This document shows, piece after piece, positions 53,358 to 61,894 of a DNA stretch of 64,000 bases (positions are counted from its first letter, which is position 1; every line of letters begins with the position of its first letter). The DNA is from Janthinobacterium sp. LM6. Its GTDB lineage: Bacteria; Pseudomonadota; Gammaproteobacteria; Burkholderiales; Burkholderiaceae_D. The stretch spans positions 5,704,001-5,768,000 of the forward strand of contig NZ_CP019510.1 in NCBI RefSeq assembly GCF_002002885.1, written 5' to 3'. The position numbers and the translations under genes were made by a program. The notes under the pieces were generated by a model. The model made no database searches, was not told the DNA's origin, and saw nothing but the letters and a program-made list of their open reading frames with translations.

Positions 53358-54008
53358 GTGAACGACATCAGCCCGGACAAGGTCTTCGTCCCCCTGGAAC
53401 TGCACGGCATCCGCCTCGAAGCACTGGCACCGCACCACGCGCCCGGCCTGCGCGCGGCGGCCATGGATGGCGAACTGTGGAATCTGCGCGTCACCTCCGT
53501 GCCCGAGCCGGACCAGGTGGACCAGTACATTTTCAAGGGCATCGAGATGCGCCCTTCGCGCTTCGCCTTTGCCGTCATCGACATGGCCAGCGGCGAGGTG
53601 CTCGGCACCACCAGCTACCACGACGTGGTGCCAGCCATCGGGCGCCTGGAAATCGGCTACACCTGGTATGCGAAGCGCTGCCAGCGCAGCCACGTCAACA
53701 CCACCTGCAAATTGCTGCTGCTGGCGCACGCCTTCGACGTGCTCGGCTGCGCGCTGGTGGGCCTGCGCACCGACAACTTCAACCACGCCTCGCAAACAGC
53801 CATCGAGCGCCTGGGCGCGAAAAAGGACGGCGTGCTGCGCCACCATGCGCTGCGCCGCGACGGCACCGTGCGCGACACCGTCATGTACAGCATCACGCGC
53901 GGCGAGTGGCCGGAAATCGCCGCCCATCTGCGCTACAAGCTGGCGCAGCGCCCCATCGCCGCACTGCCCCGCGCAGGCGACGCCGGGACAGAGGAAGCGC
54001 CATGCTGA
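53358..54008 (+). CDS. GNAT acetyltransferase (RimJ/RimL-like)
   Basis: The 216-residue protein starts at a GTG ten bases after the moxR stop, preceded by AAGGAG. It shows the GNAT pattern of this branch: LELHGIRLEALAPHHAPGLR at the start, GRLEIGYTWYAKRCQRSHVN near residue 95 and ALVGLRTDNFNHASQTAIER near 135, then RDTVMYSITRGEWPEI. It would acetylate an amine or a protein N-terminus with acetyl-CoA; substrate unknown. It overlaps the VWA gene by seven bases, so it is embedded between the two members of a MoxR-VWA pair. Confidence 0.88.
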   Translation: MNDISPDKVFVPLELHGIRLEALAPHHAPGLRAAAMDGELWNLRVTSVPEPDQVDQYIFKGIEMRPSRFAFAVIDMASGEVLGTTSYHDVVPAIGRLEIGYTWYAKRCQRSHVNTTCKLLLLAHAFDVLGCALVGLRTDNFNHASQTAIERLGAKKDGVLRHHALRRDGTVRDTVMYSITRGEWPEIAAHLRYKLAQRPIAALPRAGDAGTEEAPC

Positions 54009-55171
54009 TCGATTTCTTCTTCACCCTCAAGGATGCGAAAATTCCCGTCTCGATCAAGGAGTTTTTGACGCTTCTTGAGGCGCTGCAAAAGAACGTCATC
54101 GGCGCCTCGATGGACGATTTTTACTATCTGGCGCGCCTGACCCTGGTCAAAGATGAGGCCCATTTCGACAAGTTCGACCGCGCCTTTGCCCAGTACTTCA
54201 AGGGCGTCAACGCGGCTTTCGACACGAACGCGGCGATTCCCCTCGACTGGCTGCTGAAACGCATGCAGCGCGAGCTGTCCGAAGAGCAGAAGGCGCAGCT
54301 GGAGAAATTCGGCTACGACAAGCTGATGGACCGCCTGAACGAGCTGCTGAAGGAACAGAAGGAGCGCCACGAGGGCGGCAGCAAGTGGATCGGCACGGGC
54401 GGCACCTCGCCGTTCGGCAATGGCGGCACGAACCCGGAAGGCATCCGCATCGGCGGCAAGGGCGGCAACCGCACGGCAGTGAAAGTGTGGGAAGCGCGCA
54501 GCTACAAGGATTACGACGACGAGCGCGAACTCGGCACGCGCAACATCAAGGTGGCCTTGCGCCGCCTGCGCAAGTTCGCGCGCGAAGGCGCGGAAGATGA
54601 ACTGGCGCTCGACGCCACCATCGCCGCCACGGCGAACAATGCGGGCTACCTCGACATCAGGATGCGGCCCGAGCGCAAGAACCGCATCAAGGTGCTGATG
54701 CTGCTCGACGTGGGCGGCAGCATGGACGACCATATCGAGCGCACCGAGGAACTGTTCTCGGCGGCGAAGACGGAATTCAAGAACATGGAATTCTTTTACT
54801 TTCACAACTGCGTCTACGACTACCTGTGGAAGAACAACCGGCGCCGCAACGCCGAGCGTTTTCCCACCTGGGACGTGCTGCGCAAGTACCCGCCCGACAC
54901 CAAGCTGATTTTCGTCGGCGACGCCACCATGAGCCCCTACGAAATCCTGCAGCCGGGCGGCAGCGTCGAATACAACAACGAGGAAGCGGGATCGGCGTGG
55001 CTGGCGCGCTTTACCCAGGCGTTCCCGAAATTCATCTGGCTCAATCCCGAATCGGAGGGATTGTGGCAGTACCGTCAGTCGATCGGCGTGATGCGGCAGT
55101 TGATGAACAACCGCATGTTCCCCCTGTCGATCGACGGGCTGGAACGGGGCATGCGTCTGCTCAGTAAATAA
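54002..55171 (+). CDS. VWA-domain protein (CoxE-like), MoxR partner
   Basis: The 389-residue protein starts MLIDFFFTLKDAKIPVSIKE and has a basic, glycine-rich middle (GGTSPFGNGG ... RIGGKGGNRT). A C-terminal VWA domain has VLMLLDVGGSMDDHIE near residue 240 as its metal site and IFVGDATMSPYEI near 305. The usual D-x-S-x-S metal motif is D-V-G-G-S here, with the first serine replaced by glycine, as I recall in this subfamily. With MoxR it probably forms a metal-insertion or assembly chaperone. It ends the moxR-GNAT-VWA operon. Confidence 0.87.
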   Translation: MLIDFFFTLKDAKIPVSIKEFLTLLEALQKNVIGASMDDFYYLARLTLVKDEAHFDKFDRAFAQYFKGVNAAFDTNAAIPLDWLLKRMQRELSEEQKAQLEKFGYDKLMDRLNELLKEQKERHEGGSKWIGTGGTSPFGNGGTNPEGIRIGGKGGNRTAVKVWEARSYKDYDDERELGTRNIKVALRRLRKFAREGAEDELALDATIAATANNAGYLDIRMRPERKNRIKVLMLLDVGGSMDDHIERTEELFSAAKTEFKNMEFFYFHNCVYDYLWKNNRRRNAERFPTWDVLRKYPPDTKLIFVGDATMSPYEILQPGGSVEYNNEEAGSAWLARFTQAFPKFIWLNPESEGLWQYRQSIGVMRQLMNNRMFPLSIDGLERGMRLLSK

Positions 55172-55484
55172 AAGCACGCAACAAAAAGTCCATGGCGGCT
55201 GGGGGCCGCCATGCCGTACACTGCGACACGGCACTACCGTGCGGAGCCTCTCCGCTGCGGGCAGGTAGCATACGCCGATACCAGCCCTGCCCTACCCTGC
55301 TGCATCCCGTGCGCGGCCGCCATGACCGCGACACTGTTCGATTGCGCACATCGTGCGCGCCTTCTGCTCCGGTAGAATCGGCGCATCGCTCTGCGCAAAC
55401 CATGCACCACCGCTGCACCACGACATTGCCGCGCCAGCCCCAGTGCTGCCGGCCGGTGCCAGCGCCATTTTCAAAGGAATGAGC
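55172..55484. other. 313-base intergenic region before the antiporter gene
   Basis: A hairpin CATGGCGGC / GCCGCCATG (55191-55213, loop TGGGG) follows the VWA stop but lacks a T run. The rest must hold the promoter of the antiporter gene; TAGAAT near 55373 is a possible -10 without a matching -35. In-frame upstream codons exist but have no ribosome binding site. Nothing else is seen. Confidence 0.5.
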
Positions 55485-56672
55485 ATGCAAAGTCTGATCT
55501 CGATCGCCGCCGACCTGTCCTGGCCGTTCGCCATCACCCTGGCCTGGGTGGTGGGCGAATTCGGCCACCGCTGGACTGGCCTGCCGCGCATCAGTTTTTA
55601 CGGCGTGATCGGTTTCGTCCTCGCGCAAACCCAGGTAGGCATCCTGCCGCAGACGGACGCCGGCCCCATGCTGGTGCTGGCCGACGTGGCCTTCGGCCTG
55701 ATCCTGTTCGAAGTCGGCTACCGCATCAACCTGCGCTGGCTGAAGAACAATCCGTGGATCGCCGTCACGGGCCTGGTCGAATCCCTGCTGACCTTTGCCG
55801 TCGTCTACTTCATCGGCATCGAATTCGGTTCCACCTCGATGACGGCGCTGCTGCTGGCGTCCCTGGCCATGTCCACCTCGCCGGCCACCATCATGCGCGT
55901 CATTAACGAGGAGCGCAGCTCGGGCCAGGTGACGGAACGCATCGTCCACCTCACCGCCCTCAATTGCGTGCTGGCCGTCTTCACGTTCAACATCATCGTC
56001 GGCTTCTGGATGTTCCAGAGCTCCACAGACCTGATCGAGGCGAGCAGCAGCAGCGCCGCCGTGCTGGCCGCCTCCGTGGCCGCCGGCACCGTCTTCGGCA
56101 TCGTCGTGCCAGCCATGCTGCGCCGGCTGGGCAACATGGCGCAGGACGCCACCGTCGCCTTCGCGCTGTCGGTGATGCTGCTCGTCGCCCTCACCTACAC
56201 CACCAGCCTGTCGCCGCTCTTGGCCACCCTCACCTTCGGCCTGGTGGCACGCCACCGCCGTGTCGCCTTCAGCCAGGCGCAACGCAATTTCGGCGCGCTG
56301 GGCGAACTGCTGACGGTGCTGCTGTTCGTGTATGCCGCTTCGACCCTGGAATGGGCCAGCGTAGCAGCCGGCGCGGGCCTGGCCCTGGCCGTCGTCGGCG
56401 GGCGATTGCTGACAAAAGTCGTCGGCGTGGCCGCGTTTTCGCATGTGAGCGGCATTTCCTGGCGCAAGGGCGTGCTGACGGGCGTGGCGCTGACGCCCGT
56501 CTCCGTCTTCATCATCCTGCTGCTCGAACATGCGCGCCAGCACGGCGTGAACTTCGGCGACGAATTGAACGCCCTGGCCGCCATCACCCTGGGCCTGGAA
56601 CTGGTCGGCCCCGTGCTGGTGCAGCGCGTGCTGATGCTGGCCAAAGAAACCCACGAAATCAAGGAGCGCTAA
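55485..56672 (+). CDS. CPA2-type cation:proton antiporter
   Basis: The ATG at 55485 is six bases after AAAGGA; an ATG at 55479 lies too close to it. The 395-residue protein has about 12 membrane segments and the CPA2 pattern LADVAFGLILFEVGYRINLR near residue 60, ASLAMSTSPATIMRVINEER near 125 and TFGLVARHRRVAF near 245. No TrkA-N regulatory domain follows. It would exchange K+ or Na+ for protons at the inner membrane. It abuts the YbdK gene without a gap. Confidence 0.86.
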   Translation: MQSLISIAADLSWPFAITLAWVVGEFGHRWTGLPRISFYGVIGFVLAQTQVGILPQTDAGPMLVLADVAFGLILFEVGYRINLRWLKNNPWIAVTGLVESLLTFAVVYFIGIEFGSTSMTALLLASLAMSTSPATIMRVINEERSSGQVTERIVHLTALNCVLAVFTFNIIVGFWMFQSSTDLIEASSSSAAVLAASVAAGTVFGIVVPAMLRRLGNMAQDATVAFALSVMLLVALTYTTSLSPLLATLTFGLVARHRRVAFSQAQRNFGALGELLTVLLFVYAASTLEWASVAAGAGLALAVVGGRLLTKVVGVAAFSHVSGISWRKGVLTGVALTPVSVFIILLLEHARQHGVNFGDELNALAAITLGLELVGPVLVQRVLMLAKETHEIKER

Positions 56673-57803
56673 ATGCCGCTGGAACCCTTTGGCCAATCGG
56701 CCGCGCTGACCTTCGGCGTCGAACTCGAACTGCAACTGGTGAACCTGTCGGACTATGACTTGACGGCCGCCAGCCCCGACCTGCTGCATTTGCTGAACAA
56801 GAAACCGTTCCCCGGCAACGTCACGCCGGAAATCACCGAGAGCATGATCGAGATTAACTCGAGCGTGCACACGCATCACGGCCCCCTGCTGGAGCAGTTG
56901 CAGGAAATCCGCGACACCTTGATCACGGCTGGCGACAAGCTCAATATCGGCATCGCGGGCGGCGGCACGCACCCGTTCCAGCAATGGTCGTCGCAAAAGA
57001 TCTTTTCCAAGCCCCGCTTCCAGGAAATCTCGGAACTGTACGGCTACCTGGCCAAGCAGTTCACCATCTTCGGCCAGCACGTGCACATCGGCTGCGCCTC
57101 GGGCGACGACGCCATGTTCCTGCTGCATTCGCTGAACCGCTACATCCCCCACTTCATCGCCCTGTCGGCTTCCTCGCCCTACGTGCAGGGACGCGACACC
57201 CTGTTCGATTCGGCCCGCCTGAACTCTGTGTTCGCGTTTCCCATGAGCGGGCGCGCGCCGTTCACCCTCAGCTGGGACCAGTTCTCCAACGAGTATTTCG
57301 CCAAGATGGAGAACACGGGCATTATCAAGAGCATGAAGGATTTTTACTGGGATATCCGTCCCAAGCCGGAATTCGGCACCATCGAACTGCGCGTGTGCGA
57401 CACGCCGCTGACGGTGGAGCGGGCCGCCGCGCTGGCCGCCTACCTGCAGGCCCTGTGCCGCTACCTGCTCGAACGCCGCGAAACGCCGCCGGTGGAAGAC
57501 GATTACCTCGTGTATAACTACAACCGCTTCCAGGCCTGCCGCTTCGGCCTCGATGGCGCCATTACGCATCCGAAAACCTACGAAACGATGTCGCTGCGCG
57601 AAGACATCATGACCACCCTGCGCAAAATGGAACCGCACGCCGAGGCCCTGGGCAGCACGCCGGCCCTGAAACACCTGTCGGACGTGGCCAAGCAGTGGAG
57701 CGACGCGCAATACCTGCGCAAGCAGCACAGCCTGCAGGGCAGCGCCGAGGGCATGGTCGATTCCGCCATCCGCTGCTTCCGTGGCGAGCCCATGAACTAC
57801 TGA
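56673..57803 (+). CDS. YbdK-type carboxylate-amine ligase (GCS2 family)
   Basis: The 376-residue protein has the GCS2-family start [39 protein letters not shown] near residue 50, [10 protein letters not shown] near 95, [20 protein letters not shown] near 130 and [13 protein letters not shown] near 230. E. coli YbdK makes glutamylcysteine weakly; the natural product here is unknown. Its ATG follows the antiporter stop directly, suggesting one transcript. Family membership is firm. Confidence 0.9.
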   Translation: MPLEPFGQSAALTFGVELELQLVNLSDYDLTAASPDLLHLLNKKPFPGNVTPEITESMIEINSSVHTHHGPLLEQLQEIRDTLITAGDKLNIGIAGGGTHPFQQWSSQKIFSKPRFQEISELYGYLAKQFTIFGQHVHIGCASGDDAMFLLHSLNRYIPHFIALSASSPYVQGRDTLFDSARLNSVFAFPMSGRAPFTLSWDQFSNEYFAKMENTGIIKSMKDFYWDIRPKPEFGTIELRVCDTPLTVERAAALAAYLQALCRYLLERRETPPVEDDYLVYNYNRFQACRFGLDGAITHPKTYETMSLREDIMTTLRKMEPHAEALGSTPALKHLSDVAKQWSDAQYLRKQHSLQGSAEGMVDSAIRCFRGEPMNY

Positions 57804-57834
57804 CGCCGCCCGGCTCAGCCAACGTCGCGTCCAT

Positions 57835-57875
57835 GGGGTCTGACGGGGACGCCGAGTCCCGCCGGGTCAGACCCC
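57835..57875. repeat. GGGGTC palindromic element, family B copy 3
   Basis: Arms GGGGTCTGAC (57835-57844) and GTCAGACCCC (57866-57875) are perfectly complementary, with an inner GGGAC / GTCCC pair. It lies 31 bases after the YbdK stop and belongs with the palindromes at 39339-39440. Confidence 0.65.
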
Positions 57876-57957
57876 AGCATTCAACAACGTCAAGCAAAAA
57901 AACCACACCCCGCCTCCCCGTCATTTACAGCCCCCTCTCCCGCTTGCTACAATAAGT

Positions 57958-57976
57958 GAGAATGATTCTTATTATT
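57958..57976 (+). promoter_or_regulatory. Fur-like box upstream of the sigma-FecR hybrid gene
   Basis: gagaatgattcttattatt matches 14 of 19 positions of the Fur consensus GATAATGATAATCATTATC. It ends 24 bases before the ATG of the hybrid gene and very probably covers its promoter. Confidence 0.75.
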
Positions 57977-58000
57977 GTTTAAAAATGCAAAGGGAATGCG

Positions 58001-59317
58001 ATGCCGCTGGCAGAGCCGCTACAACGCCAGGACATCGCGACACTGTATGCCGACCACCACGGCTGGCTGCAGGGATGGCTGCGCAAGAAGCTGGGCAGCA
58101 CGGCCTGCGCGGCCGATGTGGCGCACGACACCTTCATGCGCCTGCTCGACCGCGAAGACGCCGTCGCCGCGCGCGAGCCGCGCGCCCTTCTCGCCACCGT
58201 CGCGCAGCGCGTGCTGTTCAACCATTACCGCCGTCAGAAACTCGAACAGGCTTACCTTGACGTGCTGGCGCAACTGCCGCCCCGGCATGCGCCGTCGCCC
58301 GAAGAACGGGCAATGCTGCTGGCGACCGTGTCTGAACTCGACCGCATGCTTGACGGCTTGCCGCCTCCCGTGAAACGGGCTTTTTTACTGCGGCAGCTCG
58401 ACGAGCTGCCGCAGGAAGACATCGCGCGCCAGCTCGGCATCTCGCTGGCGACAGTCAAACGCCATCTGCAGCGGGCCGGCAGCGCCACGCAAGCGTGGCA
58501 GCAGCTGCAAATGCAGCACGAGCATCTGCCGCCCGCGGCGCACGCGAGCCTGCTGCGCGCCTGCGTGCAAGCCAACGCCCCGCGCCGCCATGCCGTCAAG
58601 ACGCTGGCCCTGCTGCTGGCCTGCGGCGCCTCGCTGTATGCGTTCGAACGCCGCAGCCCATGGCGCGGCTGGACGGCCGACTACCGCACGGGCGTCAACC
58701 AGCGCCGCGTCGTGACCCTCGATGACGGCACGCGGCTCACGCTCAATACCAGCAGCGCCGTGAATATCGCTTACGACGGCGCGCAGCGCCGCATCGACCT
58801 GCTGGCCGGTGAAATCTTCATCGCTACCGCCAAGGATGCGGCACGGCGGCCCTTCTTCGTCGGCACGCCGCATGGCAGCCTGCAGGCGCTGGGCACGCGC
58901 TTCACCGTACGCCTGCACCAGCAATACGCCAGCGCCGGCGTGCTCGAAGGCGCCGTCACCGTGCTGGCCGGCGATGGAGCACAGCGCCTGGTGCTGCATC
59001 CCGGCGAAGGCGCGCATTTCGACGGCACGAGCTGCCACCGCCAGGCGCTGGCGCCGTATGGCGGCGCCTGGCTCGATGGCATGCTGGTGGCGCGCGACAT
59101 GCGCCTGGCCGATTTCCTCACCGAGCTGTCGCGCTACAGCGAGTATCCGCTGGCCTGCGCGCCGGCCATCGCCGGCCTGCGCGTCTCAGGCTCCTACCCG
59201 CTGGCCGATGTGGGCGCCATCCTCGACGCCGTCGGCGCCAGCTTGCAATTGCGGCGCAATACCGTCACGCGCTTCTGGGGCCATCAAGTCGTCAGGATCG
59301 AACTGGCGGCGCGCTGA
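58001..59317 (+). CDS. Hybrid ECF sigma factor-FecR anti-sigma protein
   Basis: A single uninterrupted 438-codon frame encodes both partners of a cell-surface signalling system. Residues 1-160 are a FecI-type sigma factor: region 2 near 20-50 (HHGWLQGWLRKKLG, AHDTFMRLL), region 4 with LPQEDIARQLGISLATVKRH near 136-155. Residues 160-198 are a short linker (AWQQLQMQHEHL) that matches only the end of the usual FecR cytoplasmic domain. A membrane segment lies at about 200-215 (TLALLLACGASLYAF). From 225 the periplasmic FecR domain follows (WTADYRTGVNQRRVVTLDDG), with LGTRF at 297-301, the Gly-Thr self-cleavage site of the family, and a C-terminal domain near 365-430. A receptor with a signalling domain is 95 bases downstream. 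IutY of Pseudomonas putida is a known hybrid of this kind. Confidence 0.92.
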   Translation: MPLAEPLQRQDIATLYADHHGWLQGWLRKKLGSTACAADVAHDTFMRLLDREDAVAAREPRALLATVAQRVLFNHYRRQKLEQAYLDVLAQLPPRHAPSPEERAMLLATVSELDRMLDGLPPPVKRAFLLRQLDELPQEDIARQLGISLATVKRHLQRAGSATQAWQQLQMQHEHLPPAAHASLLRACVQANAPRRHAVKTLALLLACGASLYAFERRSPWRGWTADYRTGVNQRRVVTLDDGTRLTLNTSSAVNIAYDGAQRRIDLLAGEIFIATAKDAARRPFFVGTPHGSLQALGTRFTVRLHQQYASAGVLEGAVTVLAGDGAQRLVLHPGEGAHFDGTSCHRQALAPYGGAWLDGMLVARDMRLADFLTELSRYSEYPLACAPAIAGLRVSGSYPLADVGAILDAVGASLQLRRNTVTRFWGHQVVRIELAAR

Positions 59318-59412
59318 ATTAAATTTTCTGCAAAGTGAGCTGTTTCGGCGTGCTCGCGTGACTTGGTAGACAGGCAGTCTCCATCTTGCGCATCCACGAA
59401 AGGTTTTATTCC

Positions 59413-61881
59413 ATGCACCACGCTTCGCGTTCCCTCCTCACCCGCACCGTCCTGGCCTGCGCCCTGTCGCAGATCGGCATGGCTCTCACCCTGCCGGCGC
59501 TGGCCCAGGCACAAAGCCAGCAAGTGCGCGTCTACAGCATTCCCGCCGGCGCGCTGGGCGATGTGCTGACGCGCTTCGGCAGCGAGAGCGCCATTTTATT
59601 GTCGTTTTCCAGCGACGCCACGCAAGGCTTGCGCAGCGCCGGTCTGCAAGGCAGCTATGGCGTGCACGATGGTTTCCGCGTGCTGCTGGCCGGCAGCGGC
59701 CTGCAAGCCGTGCCGCAGACGAACGGCGGCTATCTGCTGCAAAAGATCGCCGCCAGCACGAACGCTGCCACTGCGGACAGCCGCGGCGTGGCCGTCATGG
59801 GCGGCGTCACCGTGGTGGCGACAGCCGAGCGCAGCGCCGCCACCAGCGGCACGGGCAGCTATACGGGCGGTCCCGCCAGCGGCGCCACTGGCCTGGCGTT
59901 GACGCAGCGCGAAACGCCGCAGTCGCTGACCATCGTCACGCGCCAGCAGATGGATGACCAGAACAGCAACGCCGTCTCCGACGTCATGAAAAACGTCAAT
60001 GGCGTGAGCGTGCAAAACTACGACAGCGACCGCTGGAGCTTCCAGGCGCGCGGCTTTGCCGTCACCAATTTCCAGTACGACGGCGTGTCTGCCATCTATG
60101 ACGGCGTGTACGACTGGGGCACCACCAACAGCGACATGGCCATCTATGACCGCATCGAAGTGCTGAAGGGCGCGACGGGCTTGATGAGCGGCTCGGGCGA
60201 CCCGTCGGCCACCGTCAACATGGTGCGCAAGCGCCCCACTGCCAGCTTCGAGGGCTCGGCCACCCTGGGCGCGGGATCGTGGGACAACTACCGCGGCGAA
60301 GCCGATGTCTCCGGCCCCCTGAACGACAGCCGCACGCTGCGCGGCCGCCTGGTGGCCGCCTACCAGGACAAGCACTCCTACCTGGACCGCTACACGCAGC
60401 AGAAATCCGTCGCCTACGGCATCATCGAAGCGGACCTGACACCCGTCACCCTGCTGACGGCCGGCTTCACGCACCAGGATTACAAGCCGCGCGGCTCCAC
60501 CTGGACGGGCTTTCCCCTGTTGTTTTCCGGCGGCACGCGCACGAACTTTCCCACTTCGTGGAATCCTGCCACCGACTGGAGCCGCCGCGACATGAAGAAC
60601 ACCACGCTGTTCTCGTCGCTGGAACACAGCTTCGCCAACGCGTGGAAAGTGAAATTGAGCGCCAACCAGTTGCGCAGCAAGCATGACAGCGTGCTCGGCT
60701 CGGCCAGCAACGGCAATCCCGACCCCGTCACGGGCGAAGGCGCCTATTTCTTCATGGGAAAATACAAGGGCGACCGCCGCCAGACCACCGTCAACGTCGA
60801 CGCCAGCGGCCCGTTTACCCTGTTCGGCCGCCAGCATGAAGCCATGCTGGGCTATTCTTCGTCGACGGCCAAGCAGGACGCCCCCGTCTACAAATCGGTC
60901 TATCCGCCCCTGGACGGCAGCTACTTCGACTGGCGCGGCCAGTATGCGGAGCCGGCGTTCGAACACCAGGGCAACGATGATGACAGCACGCGCCAGAGCG
61001 GCCTGTATGGCGCCGTGCGCCTGCGCCCGAGCGATGCGCTATCGGTGATCGTCGGCACGCGGATCAGCAACTACAAGATGGATCAGAAGCGCAGCTTATT
61101 CGACAATGCCACGCCCAGCCATACGCGCATGGACGAAAGCGGCGTCATCACGCCGTATGCGGGCGTCGTGTATGACCTCGACAAGACCTATTCCGTGTTC
61201 GGCAGCTACACGACCATCTTCGCGCCGCAGAGCAGCCGCGACGTGAACCGTAATTTTCTGTCGCCCGTGCGCGGCAAGGGTGTGGAAGCGGGTGTGAAGG
61301 CGGAGTATCTCGACGGCAAGGTCAATGCCAGCGCCGCCCTGTTCCAGATCCGCCAGAGCAACGTGGCCGGCCCTGCGGGCGAAGTCAACGGTGAGGCCGT
61401 GTTCAAGGCCATCGATGGCGTCACCAGCCGCGGCGTGGAAATGGAAGTGACGGGCGAAGTGATGAAGGACGTGAAGCTGAGCGCCGGCTATACCTATGCG
61501 CATGTGCGCGACGCGGATGGCAAGGACGTGTTTTCCACCATGATGCAAACCACGCAGCCTGCCCACCTGGTGCGCGTACAGGGCACGTGGCGCCTGCCGG
61601 CCAGCCTGGACAAGCTGACCGTCGGTGGCGGCATCAACTGGCAAAGCAGCTACGACGGCAATATCTGGAACCCCGCCATCGTGGACTATTCCCGCATCAA
61701 GCAGGGCGGCTATGCGCTGGTCAACCTGATGGCGCGCTACGAGATCAGCAAGAACGTCACGGCCAGCCTCAACGTGAACAACCTGCTCGACAAGAAGTAC
61801 TTCACGGGACTGGGTCTGTTCCAGACGGGCTTCTACGGCGAACCGCGCAATGTGATGTTCACCGTACGGACGAAATTTTAA
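59413..61881 (+). CDS. TonB-dependent siderophore receptor with STN signalling domain
   Basis: The ATG at 59413 follows AAAGG and gives 822 residues: signal peptide (IGMALTLPALAQA), then an STN domain at about residues 38-115 (RVYSIPAGALGDVLTRFGSE, GSGLQAVPQTNGGYLL). A plug (LTQRETPQSLTIVTRQQMDD, IEVLKGATGLMSGSGDPSAT) and a siderophore-type barrel follow, ending LNVNNLLDKKYF ... VMFTVRTKF. The STN domain contacts FecR-type proteins in the periplasm, so the hybrid sigma-FecR protein upstream is the natural partner. The ligand is not readable; FpvA/FoxA/FhuE-like siderophores are typical. Confidence 0.93.
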   Translation: MHHASRSLLTRTVLACALSQIGMALTLPALAQAQSQQVRVYSIPAGALGDVLTRFGSESAILLSFSSDATQGLRSAGLQGSYGVHDGFRVLLAGSGLQAVPQTNGGYLLQKIAASTNAATADSRGVAVMGGVTVVATAERSAATSGTGSYTGGPASGATGLALTQRETPQSLTIVTRQQMDDQNSNAVSDVMKNVNGVSVQNYDSDRWSFQARGFAVTNFQYDGVSAIYDGVYDWGTTNSDMAIYDRIEVLKGATGLMSGSGDPSATVNMVRKRPTASFEGSATLGAGSWDNYRGEADVSGPLNDSRTLRGRLVAAYQDKHSYLDRYTQQKSVAYGIIEADLTPVTLLTAGFTHQDYKPRGSTWTGFPLLFSGGTRTNFPTSWNPATDWSRRDMKNTTLFSSLEHSFANAWKVKLSANQLRSKHDSVLGSASNGNPDPVTGEGAYFFMGKYKGDRRQTTVNVDASGPFTLFGRQHEAMLGYSSSTAKQDAPVYKSVYPPLDGSYFDWRGQYAEPAFEHQGNDDDSTRQSGLYGAVRLRPSDALSVIVGTRISNYKMDQKRSLFDNATPSHTRMDESGVITPYAGVVYDLDKTYSVFGSYTTIFAPQSSRDVNRNFLSPVRGKGVEAGVKAEYLDGKVNASAALFQIRQSNVAGPAGEVNGEAVFKAIDGVTSRGVEMEVTGEVMKDVKLSAGYTYAHVRDADGKDVFSTMMQTTQPAHLVRVQGTWRLPASLDKLTVGGGINWQSSYDGNIWNPAIVDYSRIKQGGYALVNLMARYEISKNVTASLNVNNLLDKKYFTGLGLFQTGFYGEPRNVMFTVRTKF

Positions 61882-61894
61882 CGCGAAGTTCTAA

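Noticed and set aside
55191-55213. Hairpin after the VWA gene as a terminator
   Set aside because: The stem is perfect but no T run follows on either strand, so it is mentioned only in the intergenic entry.
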